In this document: positions 9,162 to 18,486 of the stretch, piece by piece
How the letters are laid out: every line of letters begins with the position of its first letter
How positions within the stretch are numbered: position 1 is the stretch's first letter
Assembly (NCBI GenBank): GCA_963725035.1
Contig: CAVRWX010000010.1
Span: 1 to 64,000 of the forward strand
Direction: 5' to 3'
Source: JALZKA01 sp963725035
Lineage (GTDB): Bacteria > Actinomycetota > Thermoleophilia > Solirubrobacterales > 70-9
Length of the DNA: 64,000 nt
Notes under the pieces: generated by a model
The model's database searches: none
Told to the model about the DNA's origin: nothing
What the model saw: only the letters and a program-made list of their open reading frames with translations
Made by a program: the position numbers and the translations under genes

Positions 9162-9827
9162 CTAGAGGCGCCTCAAGAAACCGGACGGACAGAGCGTGTA
9201 GAGGAAACGCTCCCGCGAGCGGTCCGCTTCGAACTCAGGGTGCTCCGGCAGCCACGAGAGGGTCGCCTCGAGCGGGCCAGGGCGTGCCTCCGGCCCGATG
9301 GTCCACCCGGCGATTCCGTCCTGAACCACGAGATAGCAGCCCTGGGTGACGAGCGGACTCCAGAGGTCGAGCTCGCTTCGGACATGTTCACCGGAGTGAT
9401 CCGAGTCGAGGATGACCATGACGCGAGAGCCGGCGGTTTCACGCGCAACCTGTTCGGCGATCGCGGGATCCGCGCTGGATCCGGTCACGAACCGAACTCT
9501 CTCGCGAACGATGGGGAGAGAAGTGGCCTCCGGGCTGTTCAAAGGCCTGATGTCGATGGTGATGACGCGGCCATCTCCGACCATCGCAAGGAGGCTTGCC
9601 CAGAGCGCTGCACCTCCCCCGGTGCAGGTGCCCGTCTCGACGATGACGTCAGGCCGGGTCTCCCAAATTATCTCCTGAATGATCCACACGTCGAGCGGGT
9701 TCTGGAATGCGGGAGCGCCCAGCCACGTGTTTGAGAAAAGCGTCTCGTCCTTGGCGTCCCAAGCACGGCGAGCGAACCGAAGCGCCTCCTCGTCAAGCAG
9801 CTGTTCATAGACGGAGTCGTCGCTCAT
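9162..9827 (-). CDS. CmcI-family cephalosporin hydroxylase-like methyltransferase
   Basis: 221 residues; the full family length. Conserved segments: NTWLGAPAFQNPLDVWIIQEIIWETRPDVIVETGT around residues 32-66, the glycine-rich GGAALWAS, VITIDIRPL, and VMVILDSDHSGEHVRSEL with the acidic metal-binding DSDH. It ends ...LYTLCPSGFLRRL, close to the end of the upstream-operon fusion protein (GLTFSPGGFLKRV), so the two CmcI modules are probably paralogues. It is the first gene of the leftward operon 9827-4938. The family is common in antibiotic and surface-polysaccharide loci and probably O-methylates sugars rather than hydroxylating cephalosporins. Confidence 0.8.
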   Translation of the reverse strand: MSDDSVYEQLLDEEALRFARRAWDAKDETLFSNTWLGAPAFQNPLDVWIIQEIIWETRPDVIVETGTCTGGGAALWASLLAMVGDGRVITIDIRPLNSPEATSLPIVRERVRFVTGSSADPAIAEQVARETAGSRVMVILDSDHSGEHVRSELDLWSPLVTQGCYLVVQDGIAGWTIGPEARPGPLEATLSWLPEHPEFEADRSRERFLYTLCPSGFLRRL

Positions 9828-9920
9828 GCCCTCAGGATGTCGACCTTACCGATGCGCCCTCGGGGGTGACGGCGTCAAGCTCTCGCTCGAGAGCTTGGCG
9901 TCTGTAACGCGGGGGCCCGA

Positions 9921-10000
9921 CCCCGCAGCCGCTGAGCTGCGGGGCCTGACCTTTCAATTAACGGAACGGACCGCGCTCTAAAACGCGGCCCGTTTCTCTT
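9921..10000. terminator. Pair of hairpins between the methyltransferase operon and the RTX gene
   Basis: 9921-9944 is a perfect 9-bp stem (CCCCGCAGC / GCTGCGGGG) with a six-base loop. 9965-9994 is an 11-bp stem with one A-C mismatch (AACGGaCCGCG / CGCGGcCCGTT) around an eight-base AT-rich loop, followed on the plus strand by TCTCTT. Both lie just past the 3' end of the leftward RTX gene, so they fit as its intrinsic terminator, although the run of U on that strand is weak. Confidence 0.5.
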
Positions 10001-10015
10001 GAGTCAAACCGGCGG

Positions 10016-10558
10016 CTAGTTGCCCTGGATCTTGATCTTCTCGCAGTTGTTCTTGATCTTGTCCTTCTTCTGGCCCTTGGCAACGTCTTTGTTGCCGTCA
10101 CCGCAATTGATCTTGTCAATGCCGTCTCCGCCGGCGATCGTGTCGTTGCCGTCGTTGCCCTTCAGCTCGTCCTTACCGGAGCCGCCGCCGATCTTGTCGT
10201 CGTCGTCGCCGCCTTTCATCGTGTCCGTGCCGGAACCGCCCTTCATGAGGTCGTCGCCGTCGTCGCCGTTCACCTTGTCGTTGTCCTTTTGACCCTTGAG
10301 GCAATCGGCGTCTTGCAGACCGTTGAGGGTGTCGTTGCCGCCGCCACCCTTCAGCAGATCGTTGGAGCTCGAGCCGTTGATGGTGTCGTTCGCTCCGTCA
10401 CCTTGGAGCGCCACGCCACTTGTCTGATCGACGCACTGCGCGTAGTCCTCTTCGTACGGTCCGATCGGCGTGACCGCGGCCGATGCAATCGCTGCGGCGA
10501 TGCCACACGTCGCGAGCACCGAGACGAGGACGAGCACCCTGTTCTTACTAGCTTCCAT
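10016..10558 (-). CDS. Secreted RTX-like calcium-binding repeat protein
   Basis: 180 residues with an N-terminal signal peptide (MEASKNRVLVLVSVLATCGIAAAIASA). Residues ~50-160 are eight or so glycine/aspartate nonapeptides of the hemolysin-type pattern GGxGxDxLx (GDGANDTINGS, GGGGNDTLNG, GDDGDDLMKGG, GNDGNDTIAGG), which bind calcium and fold into a parallel beta-roll. The tail is basic (KGQKKDKIKNN). A strong ribosome-binding site AAAGGAGAGG lies ahead of the ATG. It is a small export protein with no toxin domain. Similar repeats recur in the three larger paralogues at 42-46.5 kb. Confidence 0.85.
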   Translation of the reverse strand: MEASKNRVLVLVSVLATCGIAAAIASAAVTPIGPYEEDYAQCVDQTSGVALQGDGANDTINGSSSNDLLKGGGGNDTLNGLQDADCLKGQKDNDKVNGDDGDDLMKGGSGTDTMKGGDDDDKIGGGSGKDELKGNDGNDTIAGGDGIDKINCGDGNKDVAKGQKKDKIKNNCEKIKIQGN

Positions 10559-10618
10559 TTGACCCTCTCCTTTCGAGGATGCGTGGGAGCGGACGCCCCC
10601 GTCTGTTTGAACGAGATT

Positions 10619-12067
10619 TCACTTGACCTTCCGATAAAGGCTTGTTTCGCCTGCCGCGCTCGCACGAAGCTGCGAATTACCCCGCAGGCGGATCTTTTTG
10701 GCGAAGACGCGGTTCCCGCCTGCGTGGACTTCCGCAACCTTATGCCAATTGCCACCCTGCTTGCGTTGGATCGCAACATCGCCGCCATTAGGCGCGAGTC
10801 CCCACACGAACACGGAGCTCTTGCCGCGGCGCTCGGCGACGAACGGGAACCGGAACGCATCCGCTGCGAGCTTCGGGTTGCCGTTGCGCAAGAAAAGGCC
10901 GGTCTGGGGCGTCGAGCCGCAGGTGGGCGTGCACTCCTGGTCGCGGATCTGGAACCAGATGACCTTCCTCACGTGCTGCTTCCACAAGAGATAGAACGAG
11001 TCGGCCAGGTAGTTCGCGTGCTTTCGCTCCGGCACGCCGTCGGGATCGGGCGGCTTTGAGTCCCACCAGATCTCGGTCGCGTAGATCGGCTTCGGCCCGC
11101 CCGGCTCGACCCGATTGGTCTTCCGAGCCTTGTCGAGCACCCTCCTGATCCGCCCGATGTCGGGGGTCGAGGCGTCGTCCGGGCTAAGCGCGTGCCGCGA
11201 AGGAGCCCCGACGTTGATCGGATGATGCGCGAGCACGTCGAACTTGGCCGGCTTGCACTTCTGCGGCTCGAGCGCACGCTGGCCCTTCAAGCACAGGACG
11301 TCACGCCAAAAAGCCACGGGCTGGGTCCGGGTCCCGCCCGGGTCAAGATCGCCGTATGGCGCGGTGCCGCCCGTCACGACGGTCGCCTTGCCCGGCGCTC
11401 GCTTGATGCCCTTGTAGAAGCCGCGGAGCATCTTGCGGTAGAGGTCCCCCGACGTGCGCTTCTTTCCCTTGTACTGGGGCGTGAGGTAGGTCGCGAGGTT
11501 CGGCTCGGCCCAGAGCTGGAACTCGCGGACCCGGGGCAGAGCCGGCTGGCCAAGCGCTCCGTCGGGGTCGAAGTTGCCGGAGTAGCGCTTGGCGATCGCG
11601 GTGCCGAAGTCGCCGAGGCGCTTCGCGTTCGGCTTCCAGGTGCCGGCGTGGGCCTTGTCGAAGCCGGGGCGGTTCTTGCCCTCGGCCCAGGCGGGAGCGC
11701 CCGTTACGAGCAGCATTGGAGCGAGGCCTCTGTTCCCCGCAGCCACTACGGAAGCGTCAACGGATGCAAAGTCATAGCCCGGGAATCCGGGGTCCCGCGC
11801 TTCGCTTCGGCTCGGTTTTCCGTCTGGCGCTACGCCCGACCAAGAAGCCGCAAGAAGAACCGTGTCTGCATGTTGATCATTCGCACGGTCCAGCCAAGAA
11901 TCGCGGTCCGAGCCGTTGAAGACCGAGTCGGTGAGGCCGACGTCCAGGTCGGCAGCGGCCGATGCGCCTTGCGGACTGAGGGCGAGGGCGGCCATCAGGA
12001 CCGCGACGACAGCCGCTGCCCTGCGGCTGCGGCTCTCTCGTTGGGGGCGATGGGGCGCATGGTCCAC
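10619..12067 (-). CDS. Secreted glycoside-hydrolase-like protein (clan GH-A TIM barrel)
   Basis: 482 residues; residues 1-40 carry a basic start and a hydrophobic core ending ALSPQGASAAA, a Sec signal. The body reads as a TIM-barrel glycosidase: NDQHADTVLLAASWSGV near the first strand, REFQLWAEPNLATYLTPQYKG with the Glu expected for the acid/base residue, VVTGGTAPYGDL, FDVLAHHPIN, and IYATEIWWDS with the nucleophile Glu. The final ~80 residues look like a small beta domain (SSVFVWGLAPNGGDVAIQRK). No exact family can be assigned. Next to polysaccharide genes it could trim or remodel an extracellular glycan. It is followed, 8 bases upstream in transcription, by the 12076-12600 gene. Confidence 0.65.
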   Translation of the reverse strand: MDHAPHRPQRESRSRRAAAVVAVLMAALALSPQGASAAADLDVGLTDSVFNGSDRDSWLDRANDQHADTVLLAASWSGVAPDGKPSRSEARDPGFPGYDFASVDASVVAAGNRGLAPMLLVTGAPAWAEGKNRPGFDKAHAGTWKPNAKRLGDFGTAIAKRYSGNFDPDGALGQPALPRVREFQLWAEPNLATYLTPQYKGKKRTSGDLYRKMLRGFYKGIKRAPGKATVVTGGTAPYGDLDPGGTRTQPVAFWRDVLCLKGQRALEPQKCKPAKFDVLAHHPINVGAPSRHALSPDDASTPDIGRIRRVLDKARKTNRVEPGGPKPIYATEIWWDSKPPDPDGVPERKHANYLADSFYLLWKQHVRKVIWFQIRDQECTPTCGSTPQTGLFLRNGNPKLAADAFRFPFVAERRGKSSVFVWGLAPNGGDVAIQRKQGGNWHKVAEVHAGGNRVFAKKIRLRGNSQLRASAAGETSLYRKVK

Positions 12068-12075
12068 CGAGTTGC

Positions 12076-12600
12076 TCAGTCGCCGGCCGTCCTGCGCCGC
12101 ACTCCGTAGGCGATCGCGGCTGCGAGAGCCACGATCAGAATGATCGGGAGCAACAGGCCAAGCCCGTCGTCGGTGGCATCAGCGGACCCCGTAAGCGCAT
12201 CAAAGACCTCATCGAACAGCGAGTCGCCCTGCGCGGCCGGAATATCCGACGCGCCAACACCGGCACCGCCCGCAGGGCCGCCACCTGAGCCGTTGCCGCC
12301 GTTACCGGGCGCCGTGGCTTGGGCGAGAAGCGCCGCTGCGTCGCCGTCAGCGCCGAGCGAGTCGAGCTCATCCGCCGTGCTGGGCGGGACAGCATCCGGA
12401 TCGCCACCGTCGGGAGGCCCGATCGGCTCGTCCCCGCATGGGCCCGGAACGTCCTCTCCGTACTGATCGACCTCGGAGTTGCCGGGTGGCTGGTTGGACC
12501 CGCCGCCGGGGCAGTTCTTCTGGGCATTCGCGCTCGGCGCGGCCACGAGGAGCGCGAGCAGGGCGAGAACACAAAGCGAGGCTGAACGGAGTCTCATCAC
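12076..12600 (-). CDS. Secreted Gly/Pro-rich protein with C-terminal membrane anchor, function unknown
   Basis: 174 residues. It has a clear signal peptide (SLCVLALLALLVAAPSANA), then a low-complexity region rich in Gly, Pro, Asp and Asn, then a single hydrophobic helix (LLLPIILIVALAAAIAYG) ending in the stop-transfer GVRRRTAGD. The topology is therefore a short extracytoplasmic stalk tethered to the membrane, like cell-wall sorting substrates but without an LPXTG motif. Two Cys may form a disulfide in the mature N-terminus. It lies just upstream of the glycosidase-like gene on the same strand and may be co-transcribed. Confidence 0.6.
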   Translation of the reverse strand: MMRLRSASLCVLALLALLVAAPSANAQKNCPGGGSNQPPGNSEVDQYGEDVPGPCGDEPIGPPDGGDPDAVPPSTADELDSLGADGDAAALLAQATAPGNGGNGSGGGPAGGAGVGASDIPAAQGDSLFDEVFDALTGSADATDDGLGLLLPIILIVALAAAIAYGVRRRTAGD

Positions 12601-12669
12601 CTTTCCCTACGCATCAGCAACGAAAAGGCTGACGCCGATGTCGGCATTTCTCGCCCTTGTGCGTATTCA

Positions 12670-14692
12670 GTGGTGATGGAAGCCATCGACCGCCAGCCCC
12701 TGCGCACGCTTCGCCTCGGCAACGTCGCCGAGCTGCGCCTGGATCCCGGCGGATTCGTCGCCTGGCTGGTGCCCGCGGTCCTCGTCCTCTACCTCGCGCT
12801 CTCCAACGGCGGCTACGACGTGACGGAGCGCAGCGAGATCGGGATCGCGGTCTGGTGGATCGTCCTCGTCGGCTCCGCGGTGGGCGCCCTGCCGATCGCC
12901 GGCGGCACCCCGCTCGGGCGCGCGATGTTCGGCCTCCTGGCCGCGTTCGCCCTCTGGAACGCGCTCTCCCTCGGCTGGACGGAGTCCGCCGAGCGCACCG
13001 CGACCGAGCTCGGGCGCGTCGCCACCTATCTCGGCGTCTTCGCCCTGGCCCTCGGCGCGCAGGGCAAGGGCCGCTGGCGCCTCATGCTCGGCGGCATCGC
13101 CACCGGAATGGCCGCGGTCTGCGCGATCGCCGTCCTCTCGCGCCTCGAGCCCGGCTGGTTCCCCGAGCGAAGGACCGAGGAGTTCCTTCCCGGCATCGAG
13201 ATCGACCGCCGCCTCGCGTATCCCCTCAACTACTCCTCTGGCCTCGGCGCCTTCGCCGCAATGGCCTTCCCGCTGATCCTCGCCTCGACCGCCTCGGCGC
13301 GCACCATCGTCGTCCAGGCGCTGGCGGCGGCCGCCCTGCCGGTCGTGGCGCTCACCCTCTGGCTCACCAGCTCGAGCCTCTCGGTACCGGCCACGGTCAT
13401 CGCCCTAATTGCCTTCTTCGTTCTGGTCCCCGACCGCCTCCCGAAGCTCGCAACGCTCGTCACCGCCGGCATCGGCTCCGCGATCCTCTTCGCGGCGGTC
13501 GAGGACCGCGCGGCTCTCGACCGCGGCCTGCCGACACCCGAGGCACTCGCCGATGGCGACGAGATGAAGGCGATCATCCTCGTCGTCTGCGGCGGCGTCG
13601 CGCTCGTGCAGGTCGCGATCAGCCTCCTCGCGCGCTACGCGAAGCGCCCGGCATGGATGTCGCCCACTCGCGCAACGGCGAGCGTGGCCACGGCCGTCAC
13701 CGTCGCGGCGCTCGCGATCGTTGCCGTTGCGGCAGGGGCGCCGGGCGAGGTGTCGGACGCCTTCGAGAAGTTCAAGAGCCGCGAAGGCGCGGTGCCGTCC
13801 GAAGGAAGCCGCGGCGAGCAGATCCTCGACGTCTCCTCCAGCGGGCGTTACGACTTCTGGCAGTCGGCCATCGACGCCAACAAGACCGAGCCGCTCACCG
13901 GCATCGGTCCTGGCACGTTCGAGTTCTGGTGGTCGCGCGAGGGCAGCTACCCAGGCTTCGTGCGCGACGCCCACTCCCTCTACTTCGAGACCTTGGCCGA
14001 GCTGGGCTGGGTCGGCCTGATCCTGGTCGGCGGCTTCGTCCTGGGCGTGCTCGGGATCGGCGTCGCGCGTGCGATCCGCGCTCCAGACGACCTGCGCCTC
14101 GCCCTTGCGGCCGCCGTCGCCGGCTGCACGGCCTTTGCCGCAACCGCGCTGGTGGATTGGGTCTGGGAGCTCGCAGTCATCCCGGTGGTCTTCCTGGCGC
14201 TTGCCGCGATCGCTATCGCGGCCGGCCGCGAAGCCACACGGCCGAGCTCGCCGGGATTCGGCGCTCTCGCGCTACGGCCCCCGAGCCGCGGTGGGCGCGC
14301 TCGCCGTGGCGGCGCTCGTCGCGATCTCGATCCCTCTCGCCAGAGGCGGGGCCGTGGATGAGAGCCAGGCCGCTTTCGCCGATGGCGACGAGGCGACTGC
14401 CCTCGAGCGGGCCGCCGACGGCCGCTCGGTCCAGCCGCAGTCGTCAAGCCCATACGTCCAGCAGGCCTTCGTCTTCGAAGCGGCGGGCGACAAAGCCGCC
14501 GCCGTGGCCGCCATCCGCGAAGCCACGCGCAACGAGCCCACCAACTGGCGGCCCTGGTTCATCCGTTCCGGGATGGAGGCGCGCGCCGGCAACGCCGAGG
14601 AGTCCGTCGAAGCCTTGCGGCGGGCCCGCGACCTGAATGGCTCGGGTGCGATCGCCGCATACGCGCCCCCACCCACCACGGAGGAACCATGA
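12670..14692 (+). CDS. O-antigen ligase family membrane protein with C-terminal TPR-like segment (one frameshift near 14250)
   Basis: The start is GTG GTG ATG at 12670-12678, so any of three codons could be used. The protein has about a dozen hydrophobic helices and the Wzy_C signature: GRYDFWQSAIDANKTEPLTGIGPGTFEFWW and RDAHSLYFETLAELGWVGLILV, where the conserved His sits in the ligase loop. Near 14250 the coding signal jumps frame; after the jump there is another helix (VGALAVAALVAISIPLARG) and a ~90-residue helical-repeat tail (YVQQAFVFEAAGDKAAAVAAIREA, EESVEALRRARDLNGSG). Ligases and polymerases of this family join lipid-linked glycans to an acceptor on the outer face of the membrane. The stop overlaps the next ATG (ATGA). 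Confidence 0.75.
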
Positions 14693-14961
14693 TCTTCGAC
14701 GAGCTCCGTCCCTACGCCGACGCATCCGAGCGCGACAAGCTCAACGAGCTGGGCGACCTGCTCGAGCAAGACCGCCCGGTTCCACGGGCCGGCTTCCGGG
14801 CCGAACTGGGCGCACATCTGCGCCAACTCGAATCCCAGCAGCGCCCCGCGTGGCGGCCAAAGCGCCTGAAGCTCATGGCCGTGACCTACGCCGGCTCAGG
14901 CGTCGCGCTGCTCCTGATCGCCGCCCTCGGCGTGTCCGGCGCCGGACCCCTCGGCTACTGA
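14689..14961 (+). CDS. Small single-helix membrane protein, possible anti-sigma-like partner
   Basis: 90 residues. The cytoplasmic N-terminus is charged and helical (ELRPYADASERDKLNELGDLLEQDRPVPRAGFRAELGAHLRQLE), followed by one membrane helix (LMAVTYAGSGVALLLIAALG). The F-R-x-E-L-x-x-H-L pattern is reminiscent of small anti-sigma factors and of proteins encoded beside ECF sigma genes. It is translationally coupled to the ligase gene by an ATGA overlap, and its 3' end overlaps that of the ECF sigma gene on the other strand by 66 bases. No zinc-binding HxxxCxxC motif is present, so a canonical ZAS-type anti-sigma role is not shown. Confidence 0.5.
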   Translation: MIFDELRPYADASERDKLNELGDLLEQDRPVPRAGFRAELGAHLRQLESQQRPAWRPKRLKLMAVTYAGSGVALLLIAALGVSGAGPLGY

Positions 14962-15483
14962 GTCCGCTTCGAGCAGGCGCCGAAGCCGGCGCAGCCCCCG
15001 CGACATGATCTGCTGCACGTTTGCGAGGCTCATGTCCAGGAGCTCAGCGATCTCCGGTCCTCTCAAGTCGGCGCCGAAGCGCAAGGCGATCACGCCCCTT
15101 TCGCTGCGCGAAAGCCTGCCGAGAGCGCGCTCAAGCTCGGGCGACAGCCCCAGGTCCTCCTCCGGTCCGGCTTGGGTCGGCAGCTCACTCTCGGGCACCG
15201 ACCCGTCGGAAAGGCTCGGGCCGCGCCGGTGGCGCGAGCGCCGATGGTGGTCGGTAAGAGCGTTCCGCGCGATCGCAAGCAGCCACGTCGAGACCTCGGC
15301 ACGGCTCGGGTCGAAGCGGTCCCACGCCTTGAGCGCGCGCTCGAATGTGAGCTGCGTCAGATCCTCTGCGTCCGATCGCGAACGCAGTCGGTAGGCGAAG
15401 TAGCCGTAGACCCGCCATACCTCTTCCTCGTAGACGTCGGTGAAATCGGACAAGGGAAAGAGAATGCCGCTTAGAGGTAGCAC
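14896..15483 (-). CDS. ECF-type RNA polymerase sigma factor
   Basis: 195 residues. Region 2 reads VYEEEVWRVYGYFAYRLRSRSDAEDLTQLTFERALKAWDRFDPSRAEVSTWLLAIARNALTDHHRR in overlapping parts, with the D-A-E-D-L-T-Q-x-T-F core that contacts the -10 element; region 4 is LSRSERGVIALRFGADLRGPEIAELLDMSLANVQQIMSRGLRRLRRLL, the -35 helix-turn-helix. The start is a GTG at 15483; a TTG at about 15447 (LSDFTDVYEEE) is an alternative. The last 25 residues overlap the opposite-strand 90-residue gene. It may control the neighbouring surface genes, but no matching operator was found by eye. Confidence 0.85.
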   Translation of the reverse strand: MLPLSGILFPLSDFTDVYEEEVWRVYGYFAYRLRSRSDAEDLTQLTFERALKAWDRFDPSRAEVSTWLLAIARNALTDHHRRSRHRRGPSLSDGSVPESELPTQAGPEEDLGLSPELERALGRLSRSERGVIALRFGADLRGPEIAELLDMSLANVQQIMSRGLRRLRRLLEADSVAEGSGAGHAEGGDQEQRDA

Positions 15484-15510
15484 GGACGGGCACCCGCGGC
15501 GAGTGGGCCA

Positions 15511-16104
15511 CTAGAGCTCGGGGCCAGCCTGAACCGCCCTCGCTGCGAATGAAACTGAGCCAAACGCTCCAATCAGCGACTTGCCATCCCGCGGCTTCCA
15601 GCTGTGCTTGACAGCATCTGGGGGTGTATTCGCGGACGTGATCGTCGTCGATTGAGAACTCGAGCCCTTCCCGCCAGCGGGCATAGTTCAACGGATCACG
15701 CTCGAATGAAGGCACTTCCACGATCAGGATTGCCGCCCTTTCTCTGATGTCCCTTAGAAAATCGATTGGTTGATCGAGGTGTTCAAGGACGTGAAGCATT
15801 AGGACCGCGTCGAAGCCGCTCTCAGTTAGCTGAAGCACATCATCGACCCGAAACGTGATGTGTCGCGCCTTGACGCTGTTTTTGCCTCTTCGATGAGCGC
15901 CGGCTGGAGGTCGAGGCCAAGTCCCTCCCGTATTTGCCCCTGAGCCATCGCGAGGGCACGCCCTGTGCCGCAACCCACATCAAGCACCTTGGCATCAGGA
16001 GGCAACCAATTCGTCAGCGTTTCCTGACCGACCGCCAGGGTGCTGTTGTGGAACTCAACTCCATAGCGCTCACCAGCCTCCTCGTATGCGAGTCGCCAAA
16101 GCAA
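15511..16104 (-). pseudogene. Class I SAM-dependent methyltransferase, frameshifted
   Basis: Two frames combine: LLWRLAYEEAGERYGVEFHNSTLAVGQETL then WLPPDAKVLDVGCGTGRALAMAQG (motif I) and LGLDLQPALIEEAK; after a T5 run near 15882 the other frame gives NSVKARHITFRVDDVLQLTESGFDAVLMLHVLEHLDQPIDFLRDI, the acidic loop and the H-V-L-E-H motif. The start is unclear: only a TTG at 16104 is in frame and coding-like residues seem to extend upstream to a stop near 16158. The end also seems shifted, with TAG at 15511 the nearest sensible stop. Either a methyltransferase gene damaged by sequencing errors or a decaying one. Confidence 0.55.
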
Positions 16105-16363
16105 TCGCTCTCCGTTAAGAAGAAGGTCGAGAAGGCGTTTGCGTCCGAGGAGCTACCCGTGCGCTCCGTCGCAGACGATAAGTCAGCCTGACCCCAAGCG
16201 AGGAAAACGAATGCCTGTCGAACTCGAGTTCGAGTTCCCCAGGCGACCAAGCCGTATCTAGCGCATCTCCCTGCCCCGGGTCATGGCCTTCCTGCACGCC
16301 AACGACTGTAATGATGTTCGAGCGGCTGCGGCGCCGGTGCGGCCGGCCCAACCGTCCTACGCC

Positions 16364-17416
16364 TCACCGAGTCAGCTCCTTGAAGGCTCTGGCCAACTCT
16401 GGGGCCCAGCGCTCATGGGAGTAATCGCGCTCGACGGTCGCCCGGCCGTTTGCGCCCATCTCGGTGCGAAGCTCTGGGTTCCCTGCGAGCTCGCGGATGC
16501 CACGAACCCACTCCTCCGTTGTGGAGGCAGCAAACCCACGGCCCTCGTCGAGCAACCGATTCGCAACCCCAACAGGGCTTGCCACCGCGGGAATGCCGGC
16601 TGCGAAGTACTGCAGCAGTTTGTATCCGCATTTTCCACGCGCCCACTCCGTTTGTGGCATCGGCATCAGGCCGATATCCATCTCGTCGAGGTCGTCGGCG
16701 AGCGTCTCGAGCCGCCACGGCCTCACCTCGAGCCAGGGCGCTTGATAGTCGAGGTCGCCACCTACGACGAGCAACTTGACCTCGACGCGGTCGCGATTGA
16801 TTCGCTCCATCGCCGGAAGGACCTCCTGTAGATATGGAGAGGTACTCCCCGAGCCGACCCACCCGACGGTCAGCACCTCGTCTTGACGATGTTGGCGGAT
16901 TCGGTATGCCTTCGGATCCACGCAGGACGGCACAACCTCCACACGACCCTTGGTCTCGCGGCTGGCCATTTGTGCGAGATGAGCGTTGCCGGCAAGAATT
17001 AGACGCGCACGACTGACGAGTTTCCGCCATGTTCTGGCTTCGTTCTTGATCGGCCCGGCAAGACGATTCGATCGGCCAATCGAGCCCAGATACAAAGCAT
17101 CGTCGAAGTCGTAGATATCCAGCGCCCTCGGAGGCTCGACACCTGGAATCGGCGTCAGGAACCCAAGACGGTGAACGAGGGTGAGATCGCCACTGTTGCG
17201 TGCTCGGATCAGTCTCGCCGCGGCCAAGGTGAGCGCTCGGGCCTTTCCCACGGCCGAGCCCGGGGAGGAGACCGTCGCATACTCCGATTGACTGAGCGTT
17301 GAGCGGAAATCAAGTGCGACGCCATGTTGACGAAGGGGCGTGACGAACTCCGCGACACGAACTCTTGGTCCAGGCGTAGTCAACGGATAGGCGGAATGCG
17401 CAGAGATGGAGAGCAA
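16364..17416 (-). CDS. Glycosyltransferase family 4 (group 1)
   Basis: 350 residues, uninterrupted. It has the two-Rossmann GT-B plan: an N-domain with PGPRVRVAEFVTPLRQHGV and RALDIYDFDDALYLGSIG, a linker, then a C-domain that starts VLTVGWVGSGSTSPYLQEVLPAMER and has the donor-binding segment KCGYKLLQYFAAGIPAVASPVGV with the E/D-rich DIGLMPMPQTEWARGK before it. The YDFDDALY motif is typical of a GT4 subgroup found in exopolysaccharide loci. The 200 bases downstream to the methyltransferase remnant contain no gene that could be supported. Confidence 0.8.
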   Translation of the reverse strand: MLSISAHSAYPLTTPGPRVRVAEFVTPLRQHGVALDFRSTLSQSEYATVSSPGSAVGKARALTLAAARLIRARNSGDLTLVHRLGFLTPIPGVEPPRALDIYDFDDALYLGSIGRSNRLAGPIKNEARTWRKLVSRARLILAGNAHLAQMASRETKGRVEVVPSCVDPKAYRIRQHRQDEVLTVGWVGSGSTSPYLQEVLPAMERINRDRVEVKLLVVGGDLDYQAPWLEVRPWRLETLADDLDEMDIGLMPMPQTEWARGKCGYKLLQYFAAGIPAVASPVGVANRLLDEGRGFAASTTEEWVRGIRELAGNPELRTEMGANGRATVERDYSHERWAPELARAFKELTR

Positions 17417-17474
17417 CTGGGCGGGAAGCGTAGTCGCGACCCACGGCTCATTTCCCCGGGTAACGTCCCGAAGC

Positions 17475-18486
17475 GTGAGCGCTGCGCAAGTCGGAGATCA
17501 AGCCGTTGAAGCATGGCTGCCGCTATTGCGCTGCAATGCCTGCCGGCACTCGCTGTCACGCCCTTCGGCTTCAACCTCGCGACTTGAGTGCCAAGGATGC
17601 GGAAGGCGATTTCCTGTTCGGGACGGAACGGTTCGCATGGTCAGTTCCGAAGCCAACCTGACTGACCCCGAGATTCGCCAAAGAACCGCGAGGAGCTTCG
17701 CTTTCGAGTGGAGCAATTTTGGATCCATCAGGAGAAGAGTGGGAGAAGAACTTCCTCGATTACATGCATCCTCACCAGCCCGGCTTCTTCAGGGGAATCC
17801 GTGTCCTCGACGCGGGAACCGGTTCTGGCCGGCACGCGCGTCAAGCGGCTCTGTTTGGTGCCACTGTCGCCGCGGTGGATCTCGGTGCGTCGATTGACGT
17901 GGCAAGAAAGAACGTGCCCGACGACGTTCTGACCGTTCAGACCGACCTCGAGGCCCTGCCTTTCGAACGGAGATCGTTCGACCTCGTGATGTCGATCGGG
18001 GTCCTTCACCATCTTCCAGACACCAGGGCAGCGCTCAAGTACCTCGTCGACTTCGCAAAGCCAGGTGGGCGGGTGCGCGTCTACTTGTACTGGCAGCCGG
18101 AACGTCGGTGGCATCGAGTCGTGCTTCGCGGGGTCGAGGCGGCTCGCGTCGTGACCACGCGCCTCCCTTATCCGGTGCTCAAGGCCCTCTGCTACCCGCT
18201 GTCGGCCGTTCTTTGGTGCTCGGTCGTCCTGCCGTATCGCTGGTTCCGCGACACCCCGTACCTAGCGCGAATCGTCGATGGCCTCCCCCTTCAGGCTTAC
18301 GCCGACTATCCGTTTGGAGTGCTCGTCAACGATCAATTCGATCGCTTCTCTGCACCGATTGAGCGGCGCTTCACAGCCGATGAAGTCAGGGACATGATGC
18401 GAGACGCGGGCCTTGAACAAATAGTCGTGGAGCCGAATGCCGGCTGGATTGCGGAGGGCGTTGCTAGTTCGCTCAGCGACACATGA
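17475..18486 (+). CDS. Zinc-ribbon class I methyltransferase (one frameshift near 17720)
   Basis: A GTG at 17475 starts VSAAQVGDQAVEAWLPLLRCNACRHSL; residues ~18-60 are a Trm112-like four-Cys ribbon (RCNAC...ECQGCGRRFPVRDGTVRMV). After SFAFEWSNFG the frame changes and the protein continues DPSGEEWEKNFLDYMHPHQPGFFRGIRVLDAGTGSGRHARQAALFG (motif I), VAAVDLGAS (motif II) and FDLVMSIGVLHHLPDTRAALKYLVDFAKPGG. This ribbon plus methyltransferase layout is common in surface-sugar loci. The stop overlaps the start of the next gene (ATGA at 18483). Confidence 0.8.

Noticed and set aside
10016..10558. RTX toxin
   Set aside because: Only nonapeptide repeats and a signal peptide; no acyltransferase, lipase or protease domain and no type I secretion genes seen.
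12657..14636. 659-codon open frame overlapping the O-antigen ligase in another frame
   Set aside because: Composition is Arg/Pro-rich as expected for an out-of-frame shadow; the ligase frame has the family motifs and helices.
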